From: UBA6163 sp041753075
Lineage (GTDB): Bacteria; Planctomycetota; Planctomycetia; Pirellulales; Pirellulaceae
Assembly (NCBI GenBank): GCA_041753075.1
Contig: JBGSVE010000054.1
Coordinates: 43,763-107,762 of the forward strand
Length of the DNA: 64,000 nucleotides
Direction: 5' to 3'
The translations under genes were made by a program, and so were the position numbers. Under the pieces are notes generated by a model, which saw only the letters and a program-made list of their open reading frames with translations, made no database searches and was not told the origin of the DNA. Below, piece by piece: positions 19,256 to 30,423 of the stretch. Numbering within the stretch: the stretch's first letter is position 1; each line of letters opens with the position of its first letter.

Positions 19256-20610
19256 CGCAGTTGATTGGCCTCGTCGTCACCTGTGAACCTTTCGTTCTTT
19301 GCATCCCAATGCAGTGATCGGTTCAATTCGCGAGTGATGTTGACTAGGTGACACACCGTTGCCGTGCGGTGACCGATCTCGACCGGCGCATTGGGTGGTT
19401 GTCGCGATACGATGCAGTCGAGCCAATTTTGTAGGTGTGGCCGAGCGACGTGACCAGCACCGTCCCATTGCTTCGCTGCGCGATCGTCGGGTGCATCTTG
19501 AATCAGCTCCGGTGGATCACACTCGAACTGGTTGCGCGCGATCGACATCCGGCCCTTTGCGCCGTAGAACGTCGCCGTGCGAATGCCGGGAAGCAGATTC
19601 ATTTCGATCCCACCGGGATAGACAACACGGATCGGTGTGAAACGCCGTTCGTCGGTAAACGATCCGGTCGGGGGCGGAGTTTTATCGTGCCATTTCTCGT
19701 TCCAATCACGTCGCAAGTCGGCCTCGGCAACACCGTCGATCCGTGCGAGTCGAAGCGGTCCCGAATCGTCCATTCCCAAGGCATAATGGACCATGTCAAC
19801 ATTGTGACCGCCCCAGTTCGTCATCAAGTGCCCGGAATAATCTCTGAATAAGTCCCAGCCGCGCCACAGCCGCGAATCAACCGAGAAAGAGTCCTTGTCC
19901 CACAAATGTTTGTTGAACGGCTTTGCCGGTGTTTGACCGAGAAACAAGTTCCAGTCGAGTCCTGCGGGAATGGGCTCGGCAGGAAAATTCGATTGTTTAT
20001 ACGGCCCGGGAAAGTTTGGAAAGTCGACTCGTGTGACTCGACCCAAACCGCCATTGCGAATGAACTCGCAAGCGAAGCGATTAACTTCCATCGTTCGTTG
20101 TTGGCTGCCAACCTGCAGCACATGATTCCCCGCATTCACGGCATTGGCTAACACTCGGCCTTCACCAATCCTCAGCGACAACGGCTTTTCGAGGTAGACA
20201 TCCAGTCCCGCTTGGAGTGCCAACATTGCGGCTGGAACGTGATGGTGATCGGGCGTCGCGATGATTACCGCGTCGAGTTTCTCGTTGTCGATTAGGCGGC
20301 GGTAGTCTTGATGAGTCTTACATGCACTCGCATCTTTGTCCACGAAATGTTCGAGGATACTTTTGAAGTCGCCGGTGGGGCGCAGGGTATCGGTCATTCG
20401 TGACGTGGCACAATCGCAAATCGCTGTCACGCGAGCCGGCTCTGGTAAGTTGGCGATTAAGTATTTACCTCGCACGCCCGTCCCGATCACACCGATACGA
20501 ATGCGATTCGACGGATTGTCACCATGTGCCAGCGCCGACCAACTTCGTGCGGCCAGACCGCTGGCGGCAACGGCACCGCAAGCGATCAGACTGCGGCGGT
20601 TTAGCGTCAT
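19252..20610 (-). CDS. Gfo/Idh/MocA-family oxidoreductase, Tat-exported type
   Basis: A 452-residue NAD(P)-dependent oxidoreductase-like protein. It opens with a twin-arginine signal (NRRSLIACGAVAASGLAA), then the Rossmann motif IGVIGTGVRGKYL. VIIATPDHHHVPAAMLAL and YLEKPLSLRIGEG carry the family's conserved Lys (EKP). In this family the fold oxidises or racemises sugars and inositols. The Tat-exported planctomycete versions are numerous and mostly uncharacterised. Its ATG overlaps the stop of the TIM-barrel gene as ATGA (20607-20610), so the two are translationally coupled and probably act on the same sugar. Its 3' end overlaps the hybrid kinase gene by 4 bp. Confidence 0.93.
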   Translation of the reverse strand: MTLNRRSLIACGAVAASGLAARSWSALAHGDNPSNRIRIGVIGTGVRGKYLIANLPEPARVTAICDCATSRMTDTLRPTGDFKSILEHFVDKDASACKTHQDYRRLIDNEKLDAVIIATPDHHHVPAAMLALQAGLDVYLEKPLSLRIGEGRVLANAVNAGNHVLQVGSQQRTMEVNRFACEFIRNGGLGRVTRVDFPNFPGPYKQSNFPAEPIPAGLDWNLFLGQTPAKPFNKHLWDKDSFSVDSRLWRGWDLFRDYSGHLMTNWGGHNVDMVHYALGMDDSGPLRLARIDGVAEADLRRDWNEKWHDKTPPPTGSFTDERRFTPIRVVYPGGIEMNLLPGIRTATFYGAKGRMSIARNQFECDPPELIQDAPDDRAAKQWDGAGHVARPHLQNWLDCIVSRQPPNAPVEIGHRTATVCHLVNITRELNRSLHWDAKNERFTGDDEANQLR

Positions 20611-21680
20611 AGCCCAAGCTCCAGCGCCGCATACTTCAAACTTGCCGCGATATTGTCGTCTTCTAGTTTGACTTTTTCCGCAATCGGCAGAGAACTGACG
20701 GCTTGGCCAAACACATGATGCTCGCGCGCAAAACGCAGCGTGCGCGCCAAGTCATTACCGCTCGCATCAGGCACCGAACGCCAATACCGGTCGGTCAAAC
20801 ACGGCACCTTCAACGCATCTCGCGTGATGACTTCGAGCGAAAAACGCAGGTCCGGTTTCTTCGCTCGCAAGATGCCAGCCATTCGCCTCAAATCAAAACT
20901 GCCTTGACCAAGCGGAATATCGCCAAGCAAAAATCCGTCATCGTAGGTCGCGATCGCTTGGTCCTTGAAGTGAACGGAGAACGCATGGGGAGCGAGCGCT
21001 TCGATGGCTCCATAAACATCATCGAGCAATGACAAGCTGTTGCCGGTATCAACGCAGGCACCGACATACGCGCTGTCGATTTGTTCGTACAGACTCAATC
21101 GATCTTCAATTCGTTGGTCCTTATGATTCTCGATCGCCAGCGGCACGCGATACTTCTCGACAATCGGTGCGGCAAGTTCGACCATCCGCCTGCCGCGCCG
21201 CTCGAATTCCTGGAACTCTGCAAACGTCTTGAACAGTTCATAACGACGTCCGGGAATAATCACGGTTCGGGCCGCTTGAACGCCCACTTCGCTGGCCGTC
21301 TTTACTTCGGCTTCAAACCGTGACAGGTCGTTTTCATTTTCCGGCGGACTCAGAATCGCATCCATGAACATGCCGTGTTCATGAGCTTCGTCACGGAGTT
21401 TGGCGGCGTCGGCGGAGGTCATCACACCAAGAGCAACGTGCGCACCGCCGGCACCCAACGACTTGCAATGGCGAAGAAATTGAAATGGCTCAAACAAGTC
21501 AATCGACTTGTCCTGCTGTTTCAAATAAGTTCGCCGCAGTTGGCAATCGTACATCACGATGCCAAGACCGGACTTCGTGATTGACTCGCCGGCAAATGCT
21601 GCTCGGTTTGCCAAAGCGACTGCGGCGGTGATGGCCGTGATGTTCTTAACGGCTGCGCGCCGGTTGATTTCTTTCATCAT
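20607..21680 (-). CDS. Sugar phosphate isomerase/epimerase (xylose isomerase-like TIM barrel), exported
   Basis: A 357-residue protein with an N-terminal NRRAAVKNITAITAAVALA signal of Tat type. The rest has the AP-endonuclease-2-like TIM-barrel pattern: barrel-strand ends with PLAIENHKDQ, YVGACVDTGNSLSLLD, FSVHFKDQAI and RFSLEVITRD provide the Glu, Asp and His metal ligands expected in this superfamily. The tandem ATGs at 21680/21677 are preferred to an upstream TTG. It is the first gene of a two-gene unit with the Gfo/Idh/MocA oxidoreductase, an arrangement common in planctomycete sugar catabolism. The substrate is unknown. A palindromic element lies about 55 bp upstream. Confidence 0.88.
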   Translation of the reverse strand: MMKEINRRAAVKNITAITAAVALANRAAFAGESITKSGLGIVMYDCQLRRTYLKQQDKSIDLFEPFQFLRHCKSLGAGGAHVALGVMTSADAAKLRDEAHEHGMFMDAILSPPENENDLSRFEAEVKTASEVGVQAARTVIIPGRRYELFKTFAEFQEFERRGRRMVELAAPIVEKYRVPLAIENHKDQRIEDRLSLYEQIDSAYVGACVDTGNSLSLLDDVYGAIEALAPHAFSVHFKDQAIATYDDGFLLGDIPLGQGSFDLRRMAGILRAKKPDLRFSLEVITRDALKVPCLTDRYWRSVPDASGNDLARTLRFAREHHVFGQAVSSLPIAEKVKLEDDNIAASLKYAALELGL

Positions 21681-21733
21681 CAATGATTGCAGTTCAAATA
21701 TCGGGTGGTCGTGGTCGTTGCTACCCTAAATCC

Positions 21734-21763
21734 TAATACGACGGCGCAGCGTCGTAGAACACT
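21734..21763. repeat. Family C palindromic element
   Basis: An element reading ACGACGGCGCAGCGTCGT followed by AGAACACT, between the rpoD 3' end and the epimerase start. The same core and GAACACT tail recur at 33723-33773, with remnants at 43736 and 49855. Confidence 0.75.
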
Positions 21764-21787
21764 TTAACGTCGGGAATCAGCGATTCA

Positions 21788-23452
<1,665 letters not shown>

Positions 23453-23613
23453 AACAAACGTCCTGTTTGGTGTTGGAAAACGAACAAAATCTTCTTGTTC
23501 GCTTTCCGTTGGGTCGGAAAAAAATGGGTGCTGCGAAAATCACGAAACCGATTGACTTGCGGGAGTCCAGCGGCGACGAAGTTTCGCGTTCGATGCGAGT
23601 TTGTTCTCCTTTA

Positions 23614-25464
23614 CTAACGTAGGCTTTGGCGTAAACGTTGGGCGGTAATGATGTTCTGAAGCAGCTCGTCGCCTTCAGCTTCATCGATGCGTTGGTCTTG
23701 AAGTCGGGCCAGTTTGCGGTTGGCGTCAACGCGAAGCTGGGTCGCTTGGAACCGGGTGATCAAACTTGCGTACCGCTCCTCGGGCGACGGCGAAGCGAAT
23801 CCGGCACGTTGTTGGATCGCATCGCCCAACGACACGTAGCGGTTCTTCAGCGGTTCGTTGTCCAGCGCGACCAAGACCGAATCAAAATCTAGCGAATGGC
23901 CTTCGATCTCAAGATCGCGATAAACGGCCAGCAGCAATCGCGCGGTCTCGGTTTGCAACCAAGCGGCATCGATTTGTTCGAGTGCAGTTGCCGCCAATTC
24001 AGGTTGCTCAATCATGATCTCGAACAACTCACGCTCGACGCCGTTAAGCGTTGGCAGCGGCGCAGCGATTGTCTTGATTGCCGCCGCTTCGCCGATCGTC
24101 ACACGATCATAAGCCGGCACGGGACGTTGGCGATGTCGCTGGATCAGGGCATCGAGTTGGCCGCGCAGATCATCAGCCGGGAATCCGAAGGTGCGTGATA
24201 GACGCAACAGCATTTGTCCGGTGCGAAGTTGGTTGCGATTGCCCCCGGTCGCGATCACCTGCAGCATTTTCTCCAGCGCGCGGGTCGCTTGATGCGTGTC
24301 GCGAGTCAAATCGATGCCGTCAACAAGACTGGCGAGCTTGTGGTCCAAGGCGTCCGGTGCGTTATCGGCCAACTCGATCAGCGCCGCGGCTCCGTACTCG
24401 GTCACGAACTCCGCCGGATCGGCGCCACCGGGCAATGTGATGATTCGCAAATCGACGTTTGCACCGACGAATAATTCCAAGACTTGATCGGCACGTCGGC
24501 GACCGGCTTCGTCGCCGTCGAGCACCAACACAACGCGATCGACGAAGCGGCGCAAGATCTCGATATGTTGTTCGCCCAAGGCCGTTCCCAGCACCGCGAC
24601 CACCGGTTCGATTCCGGCTTGACGCGCGGCAATCACATCGGTGTACCCTTCCATGACCAACACTTGACCAGACTTTTGCATCGCCGCGCGAGCCAAATTC
24701 ATGCCGTACAATTGCCGCGACTTGCTGAACAGCAACGTCTCAGGACCGTTGATATACTTCGCACCCGCTTTCTCCGGGTCGGCACCGGGAATGATGCGAC
24801 CGCCCATCGAGATCAAGCGATCTTGCAAATCCGCGATCGGGAACATGACGCGACCACGAAACAAATCGTAATGGCCGGCGGACTCGTTTCGCTGCACGAC
24901 CAAACCGGCGGCCCGCAACACTTCGGGCGAATGGCCCGCTTTTTTAGCCGCTTCGAGCAACCACGACCACTGGTCCGGTCCGTAGCCAATCTGAAAACGC
25001 CGACGACTATCGTCATCAATCCCGCGTTGGGCAAGGTAATCGCGAGCCCCGGCGGCCGCCGAGTCATGTTCGAGAAAATCAAAGTACGCCTGGGCGGCGA
25101 AGCTGACCGCAGCCAACAGTGCGGCCTTGTCTTCGGGACCGCCGGGTTTTGGTTTTGGCTTGTTGCTTTGCTGGATTTCGATGCCCGCTTTTTCCGCAAG
25201 CGTTTTCATCGCTTCGGGAAACGTCACGCCGTCGCGCTGCATCACGTAGCTGAACAGGTCGCCGCCGATGTCACAAACCCAGCATTTCCAGGTTTGGCGT
25301 TGCGGATTGACTTGCAACGAGGGCCGGTTGTCGTTGTGCCAGGGACAACGCGCCACGAATGCGCGGCCTTGCGGTCGAAGTTCGAGGTGACTGCCAATGA
25401 CATCGACAATGTCGAAAGCCATTCGCACTCGCTCTTTCAGGTCGAAGTCCATGGTTGGGGACAA
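23614..25464 (-). CDS. dnaG: DNA primase DnaG
   Basis: Primase synthesises RNA primers at the replication fork. The N-terminal CHC2 zinc ribbon is present (C40, H43, C61, C64: CPWHND and CWVCDIGG). The catalytic core follows, with RGRVMFPIADLQDRLI and the Toprim residues in VLVMEGYTDVIAA and VVLVLDGDEAGRRRAD. A C-terminal helicase-binding-like region completes about 616 residues. The start is uncertain. A TTG at 25464 has a good AGGAG 8 bp upstream; an ATG at 25452 has none, and the in-frame ATG at 25494 is too far out. The stretch around this start resembles a family A element. The gene precedes rpoD in the same direction. Confidence 0.96.
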   Translation of the reverse strand: MSPTMDFDLKERVRMAFDIVDVIGSHLELRPQGRAFVARCPWHNDNRPSLQVNPQRQTWKCWVCDIGGDLFSYVMQRDGVTFPEAMKTLAEKAGIEIQQSNKPKPKPGGPEDKAALLAAVSFAAQAYFDFLEHDSAAAGARDYLAQRGIDDDSRRRFQIGYGPDQWSWLLEAAKKAGHSPEVLRAAGLVVQRNESAGHYDLFRGRVMFPIADLQDRLISMGGRIIPGADPEKAGAKYINGPETLLFSKSRQLYGMNLARAAMQKSGQVLVMEGYTDVIAARQAGIEPVVAVLGTALGEQHIEILRRFVDRVVLVLDGDEAGRRRADQVLELFVGANVDLRIITLPGGADPAEFVTEYGAAALIELADNAPDALDHKLASLVDGIDLTRDTHQATRALEKMLQVIATGGNRNQLRTGQMLLRLSRTFGFPADDLRGQLDALIQRHRQRPVPAYDRVTIGEAAAIKTIAAPLPTLNGVERELFEIMIEQPELAATALEQIDAAWLQTETARLLLAVYRDLEIEGHSLDFDSVLVALDNEPLKNRYVSLGDAIQQRAGFASPSPEERYASLITRFQATQLRVDANRKLARLQDQRIDEAEGDELLQNIITAQRLRQSLR

Positions 25465-25690
25465 TCGACGACTCCTCGCTGAGGCCAATTTCATACGGAT
25501 TGCCGCACGTACGACATTCCTCCATCCGATCGGTCAACTCGTGTGATCTTACACGAGCAATTTTCGATCGCCTAATGCATCCTTGCGGCGGTGCCATTGT
25601 GACCTCACCACGAGCGACTGAGAAGTGTGCCGATTGGCCACCTCGGCGTCAACAGCAGTTTTCTAACCGTCGATTTCGCGAAAAAAACTT

Positions 25691-25715
25691 GTCGAACGGT
25701 TGTCCCCAACCGTTC
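25691..25715. repeat. Family A palindromic element, single copy
   Basis: One well-preserved hairpin (GAACGGTTGTCCCCAACCGT with flanks) placed 8 bp downstream of the transglutaminase-like gene's stop and upstream of dnaG. This position suits a terminator between the two transcription units. Confidence 0.8.
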
Positions 25716-25722
25716 AAAAAAA

Positions 25723-28221
25723 TTACTCTCCGGCGCGACTGCGCAGACGCTCCAGTGCCTGCTCGACGCTGCGATTGCGGTTGTCCAACGCAGCGGCGTC
25801 ACCGTGCTGCGATGGCTCGGCAAACCTTTGGACATAAAACGCATTGGTCAACGTCTCCAGCGGCACGACCAATGACGCAGCCGACGCGTCGTGCAAACTG
25901 CGTGCGGCACCCTCGGTGTATTCCTTCGCCGTCTGGCCGGCACGCCGCTTGACGCCCAATCGTTCCAACAACGCCACGGTTTCGGCGAAAAAACCGACCG
26001 ATGGAATTGCCAACTTGCTGCCGTCATCCTTTCGCTTGCTCCAACGCAGTATCCAGCCGCGCATCGCCAATCGATACGCCACGATACAGCCAAGTGCCGC
26101 CAATCCACTGAGCACCGCCGTGGGCCAGGAAAACGAATCGCGATTGGCCAAGGCCAACGAACCTGCGCCCAATTCACCCGCACGCACTCGCGAAATCTTT
26201 AACTTCACCCACTCATAAAACAATTGATACGAACCGCTCATGTTCGTATCGCCGCCGGCCAATTCGCGGCGGCGGTCATTGGCGTCGGCGTCAACCACAT
26301 AGTTGGTCCAAATATCCTGAGCCAGATCCAAAACATTGGCAACGCTGCCACCAGCAAACAAATCGGTTCCACCGCCGCCGGGAGTTGGGTCCAACCGCAT
26401 CCAATACTGGGGCGGTTGTTGTCGCGAAAAGAATTGTTCGCTCGCCGGCACATTCTCGGCATCGATCAGCGCTTCGACCCAGGCATGAGCATGCAATTGG
26501 CGAGCAATGTAGTAACCGCCCATGTTATTGTATTCGTCGGTACTGAACCCCACGACCATGCGAGCCGGAATTCCTTGGCTGCGCAGCATCAGCACCAGCG
26601 CCGAAGCAAAGTATTGGCAACTGCCCTTGCGATCAATCGCCAAAAATTGCTCAATCGGATCCATGCCAGGAAGCTCCTGCATCGACAAGTCAAGCGTATA
26701 AGAAAAATCGCTTCCCGCCGACAAATAAGATTCCATCGCCGAGGCAACAATATAAGGATTCTTTCGATTATCGCTCATATTTGCAACGATCTGGTTCGCC
26801 AGACGCTCGGCCGAGGGAACCAAATCAACGTCATATTGTAAACACGCCCGTTGATAATCCACGGTTGCGACTTGGCGGTCCAGTAACAACGCCTGGGCTA
26901 GCGCCGCGCTTTGCATTGTCTCATTACTGCTCGATGCAGTTGGTACCGATGACGAATCGGAGTCGTTGTCTTTGGCAGCCTCGACCTGCGCCGTCAACTG
27001 CCCTAGCATTGACAATTCATTCTCGGAAGCGCGAGGCAGAAAGCGATTTTGGCGTTCGCCGCGAAATGCCAACGTCGCAAAGCGGTAGGTGATTTGTGAG
27101 CTACGAAAACCGATGGGCGATTTGCGCCGCTCGATCATCCAGCGATCACGAACATGGACGATATCCGGTCCCGATGCCTGGCTAAAATAAGGCGGCAGGG
27201 AAAACAATGCGTCGCTGCGCATTGGTGATAACGAGATTTCGGCGATGACGTCATCACCAAACAAACGGTCGTTGGCGCTGCGACGCAGCGGCGGCGGAGG
27301 CAATTGCTGTGGCGAAATCGCTCGCCCAAAATCGACTGTCGCCCAAGTCCCGGCCTGGTTGACCGCGTCATAAGACTCCAAAACCGTTCCGCGCAGATAC
27401 AAGCTTGCGATCGAATCATAGTTCTTGCCGCTAAAGCGATTCCTCAACTTGATTCGCGCGGCGATTTGTGGATTCGACAACATGTTTCCGATTTGCCCCA
27501 ATCGGACCGTCGAGTCAAATCCGGTCTGAGCGGCACCGCCAAGACCCTTGCGCGCGTCTTGATTGGTTCGCGGCAGTGCATAGAAGAATACCGCCGCGAC
27601 CGCGACCACAGCCGGGCCAATGATCATTAAACCTAATCTGGGCAATGTTCGCGCCGCTTGCACAAACGATTGTCGCGACGCATTGGCTTGGACTTGAATC
27701 AGCGAATCGGCGTCATGATGATTGGAAAAGGCGTCTTCGCTCGTAATATAGACATGCAGTAGTGACAAGGCACCAATGAATATCACGCTCAGCGGCACCA
27801 ATAACAATCCATAAATCACGGCGTCATTGAAGATCGCCGCGACGATTAACAACAGTAATGAGAAGACGGCTAGTTGTTCATAGATGCGGCGGTTTTTTTC
27901 TTGCATCATTAAAACGACTTGAACCAAAACCAATAACTCGGCTACCGCGATCATTTGGGGTTCGGGAGAAAATTCACCGATCGTGGCGAAGCGACTGAGC
28001 GTATAGACGGCAATCGCACCGAGCGCCAGATAAGCCATCACAGGCGGCAGTGCAAACCAGCGCAACCAATCCACAAACACAAACCCAAAGATGGCAAAGA
28101 TCATGCACACCCAAGGCCAGATTTTTAGTTCCGGGTTGCCAAACAACGTCATACCGCTAAGGCAGGTGACGGCCGCGAAGTAGAAGTTCAGTCGAGATTG
28201 AACGTTGTCAGTCGGCGTCAT
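25723..28221 (-). CDS. DUF3488/transglutaminase-like membrane protein with C-terminal DUF4129-like part
   Basis: An 832-residue membrane protein. About six or seven hydrophobic segments occupy residues 15-230, followed by an extracytoplasmic region and the transglutaminase-like core. The catalytic triad is visible: C535 in GSCQYFASAL, H579 in HAHAWVEAL and D611 in RLDPTPGGGG. A further membrane segment near 710 is followed by a cytoplasmic DUF4129-like tail with ERLGVKRRAGQTAKEYT. The family may act as a protease or cross-linker in the envelope; its substrate is not known. The ATG at 28221 lies 46 bp after the DUF58 gene, its usual companion. The MoxR ATPase that often precedes DUF58 is absent here. 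Confidence 0.93.
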   Translation of the reverse strand: MTPTDNVQSRLNFYFAAVTCLSGMTLFGNPELKIWPWVCMIFAIFGFVFVDWLRWFALPPVMAYLALGAIAVYTLSRFATIGEFSPEPQMIAVAELLVLVQVVLMMQEKNRRIYEQLAVFSLLLLIVAAIFNDAVIYGLLLVPLSVIFIGALSLLHVYITSEDAFSNHHDADSLIQVQANASRQSFVQAARTLPRLGLMIIGPAVVAVAAVFFYALPRTNQDARKGLGGAAQTGFDSTVRLGQIGNMLSNPQIAARIKLRNRFSGKNYDSIASLYLRGTVLESYDAVNQAGTWATVDFGRAISPQQLPPPPLRRSANDRLFGDDVIAEISLSPMRSDALFSLPPYFSQASGPDIVHVRDRWMIERRKSPIGFRSSQITYRFATLAFRGERQNRFLPRASENELSMLGQLTAQVEAAKDNDSDSSSVPTASSSNETMQSAALAQALLLDRQVATVDYQRACLQYDVDLVPSAERLANQIVANMSDNRKNPYIVASAMESYLSAGSDFSYTLDLSMQELPGMDPIEQFLAIDRKGSCQYFASALVLMLRSQGIPARMVVGFSTDEYNNMGGYYIARQLHAHAWVEALIDAENVPASEQFFSRQQPPQYWMRLDPTPGGGGTDLFAGGSVANVLDLAQDIWTNYVVDADANDRRRELAGGDTNMSGSYQLFYEWVKLKISRVRAGELGAGSLALANRDSFSWPTAVLSGLAALGCIVAYRLAMRGWILRWSKRKDDGSKLAIPSVGFFAETVALLERLGVKRRAGQTAKEYTEGAARSLHDASAASLVVPLETLTNAFYVQRFAEPSQHGDAAALDNRNRSVEQALERLRSRAGE

Positions 28222-28232
28222 ATTTGTCTGTT

Positions 28233-28262
28233 TAAAAAGGGATCTGACCCTTTGGAAAACGA
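28233..28262. repeat. Family B element (GGGTCAG type)
   Basis: An inverted repeat around AAAGGGATCTGACCCTTTGG inserted in the 46-bp gap between the DUF58 and transglutaminase genes. A relative, CCAAAGGGTCAGGTCCC, lies at 32671-32699. Confidence 0.65.
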
Positions 28263-28267
28263 TCCGC

Positions 28268-29491
28268 TCACTGAACTTGGCGCTGACGAATTGGCGTCTC
28301 GCCGGTGCGTTCCACCAACAAATCGATCATACCATCATTGGCACCGCACCACTGGACCGACGATCGGCTGCCCAGCGAGGCGGTCAAACGGGCAACGAAC
28401 GGAGGTGCACCGCGCGGACTGAGAATCAACAAATCCTGGGGCCGCCCGACCGAACGTAACACTTGCTCGACCGCACCCTCAATGTCCGGCTGAGCGGATG
28501 TTTCCAGCTCGGCCAACAATCGCATAATTGCGTTTACCTGTTCGCGACTGCCGCCACTGGCAATCACAGCGGTTTGCTTGCCCGCGACGGCCAGCGCGAT
28601 CCGGTTCGTTGGCGTGGCGACCATTTGCGTGACGATCGAGGCCGCGGCGCTGATCACAAACTCAATCGCATCGCTGGCCGCTTGATGCGGCTGCGTTGAG
28701 GATGACGGTTGCTCGTAGGCATCGACCAAGATGCACAAATCAAACCGTCGTTGTTGTTCAAATTGTCGAACCGCCGGTTCGCCGATTCGTGCGGTAGTTC
28801 GCCAATGGATCCAGCGGCGGCTGTCTCCGGTTTGCCATGTTCGCAGCCCAAAGAAATTTCCGTCCGCCGCACCGCTGCGCCGCGCCGTCGTCGCCATTCC
28901 GCCGCTGCGGTTTTGCAGCCGGCTGCGCCAATCGCGACGCAATCGCAGCACCCGAGGAAAGACCCACAACGGTTGGATGTCGGTGATCGAACGTGATAAC
29001 AGCATCAATCCCAGCGGCATGCCGGTGGAAATCACGCAGGGTCCGATTTCGTATAGGCCACGTTTGGTGACAAGACAATCGTAGCTTGCCATGACCGTCC
29101 GCTTTGGCAAGACGCGACCGACGCCGCAACTGGCCGAGACCGCCACAGCGGCGGGGCCACTGGCGACAATCGCGTCGTCGATCCGCATCAGAAACGCGGG
29201 CATCCAACGGGCCGTGTTGGCGACGAGAAAGCGGATTGAAAACGGTTGGCCGGCAAAGGCTTCATCGGGCAAACGCCGATGGCAATCGATCTCTTCGACC
29301 ATTCGCCGCGCAACACGCCATTGCATCAACATCGCACCGACAATCAATCCGGCCAACACTAGCGGCAGATTAAATCCGCGAATCGCGCCACCGAGCATCG
29401 CGAATGAGCCGACAAAGGCAAAGTGCCAACCGATTCGCGTCACTCGAATGCGGACACTCGTTGATAGTTTTGGTTTTGATTTCGGTGTCAA
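28268..29491 (-). CDS. DUF58 domain-containing protein
   Basis: A 407-residue protein with two N-terminal membrane segments (about 20-60), then a cytoplasmic region ending in a von Willebrand A-like DUF58 domain. The diagnostic stretch is RRWIHWRTTARIGEPAVRQF, followed by LCILVDAYEQ. DUF58 proteins are encoded with MoxR ATPases and transglutaminases and are thought to support metal insertion or envelope maturation. The start is a TTG at 29491, lying 1 bp after the folK TAA and preceded by GGTGG; no ATG occurs for the next 30 codons. This is the third gene of an arsR-folK-DUF58-transglutaminase run. Confidence 0.9.
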   Translation of the reverse strand: MTPKSKPKLSTSVRIRVTRIGWHFAFVGSFAMLGGAIRGFNLPLVLAGLIVGAMLMQWRVARRMVEEIDCHRRLPDEAFAGQPFSIRFLVANTARWMPAFLMRIDDAIVASGPAAVAVSASCGVGRVLPKRTVMASYDCLVTKRGLYEIGPCVISTGMPLGLMLLSRSITDIQPLWVFPRVLRLRRDWRSRLQNRSGGMATTARRSGAADGNFFGLRTWQTGDSRRWIHWRTTARIGEPAVRQFEQQRRFDLCILVDAYEQPSSSTQPHQAASDAIEFVISAAASIVTQMVATPTNRIALAVAGKQTAVIASGGSREQVNAIMRLLAELETSAQPDIEGAVEQVLRSVGRPQDLLILSPRGAPPFVARLTASLGSRSSVQWCGANDGMIDLLVERTGETPIRQRQVQ

Positions 29492-29492
29492 A

Positions 29493-30422
29493 TTATTTCC
29501 ACCAATGTTGGTCGTCGTCGAGCGGCTGCAACGGACAGCGCATCGAATCGAGTGCCGAAACGATTTCGCCGGTTGCCCATTCTAGGTCATCGATCTCCAA
29601 TTGATACTGCGGCCACTCGCACCGCGCGGGCCAAAGGCGATGCGGTGCCGGCCAACGCTGCGATGGGTCAGTCCAATCGATTCGCGCGATCAAGCGCGGG
29701 ACGTTTCGCGGCGGTTGTCGGTCCTCGTCCAACTGCGGCGGCACAAAGCCCGCCACCCACGGCCGGTCGTCGGACAGTTCAATCGTCGTCTGCGGTAACG
29801 GTTCGGCGGGCAACCCAGCCGGTGCGGTGCCGCGAACAATCATCGGCGGGGGCATCGGTGCGGCGGCGAACGTTTGGATTCCGCGCTCGTCGCTCAGCCG
29901 CCGGCAGATCTCGGTGCGCATCGACTCGCCGCCACCGGCCAGCGCCAACGATGCATTGCCTTCGTCCAAATGATTGGCCAAGCGCGCGAGCGTCCAGCCA
30001 CAACGTGGGTCGCGGTACTGGGGTGCGACGTCACAAGCCGGACGCAACACGAAACGCCGCGCCATGTAACGTGGATGGGGAACGGTCAAGTCGTCGCCTT
30101 CGCCAACCAAGTCACCGTGCAGAACGACGTCCAGATCAATGCAACGGGCGCTCCAGCGCTGGCTGCGGTGGCGGCCCAAGTCTTGTTCGATCGATTGCAG
30201 GCAATGCAACACATCGCGCGCCCGGGCGATTGTGTCAAAGGCGCAGACGCCGTTAAGGAAAGCGGATTGGCCGCTGGGGCCGCCGATTGCTGGTGTTTCA
30301 AACAGCCGGCTGGTGCGAAAATTTTCGACCTCGGGCATCGCCGCTAATTTCCGCGCCGCCGTGATGATGGCGGAGTCGCGCGACCCTAGGTTGGCTCCGA
30401 AACTGACCAAACATTGCGGCAA
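29493..30422 (-). CDS. folK: HPPK (2-amino-4-hydroxy-6-hydroxymethyldihydropteridine diphosphokinase) with a C-terminal extension
   Basis: Catalyses pyrophosphoryl transfer from ATP to the pterin in folate synthesis. The N-terminal 165 residues are a complete HPPK: LVSFGANLGSR, FLNGVCAF, QDLGRHRSQRW and ARCIDLDVVLHGD (metal-binding Asp pair), then VPHPRYMARRFVL. About 140 further residues follow, rich in Pro, Trp and Asp, with AGGGESMRTEICRRL suggestive of a nucleotide-binding turn; I cannot assign this extension. The open frame reaches 30524, but that part lies inside the ArsR gene. The start is the TTG at 30422, with GGAGGG 6 bp upstream and 1 bp after the ArsR stop. Translation is therefore coupled to the regulator. 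Confidence 0.92.
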   Translation of the reverse strand: MPQCLVSFGANLGSRDSAIITAARKLAAMPEVENFRTSRLFETPAIGGPSGQSAFLNGVCAFDTIARARDVLHCLQSIEQDLGRHRSQRWSARCIDLDVVLHGDLVGEGDDLTVPHPRYMARRFVLRPACDVAPQYRDPRCGWTLARLANHLDEGNASLALAGGGESMRTEICRRLSDERGIQTFAAAPMPPPMIVRGTAPAGLPAEPLPQTTIELSDDRPWVAGFVPPQLDEDRQPPRNVPRLIARIDWTDPSQRWPAPHRLWPARCEWPQYQLEIDDLEWATGEIVSALDSMRCPLQPLDDDQHWWK

Positions 30423-30423
30423 G

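Noticed and set aside
24484..25482. A 332-codon plus-strand frame opposite dnaG
   Set aside because: It lies entirely antisense to DnaG motifs and lacks a ribosome site or family features.
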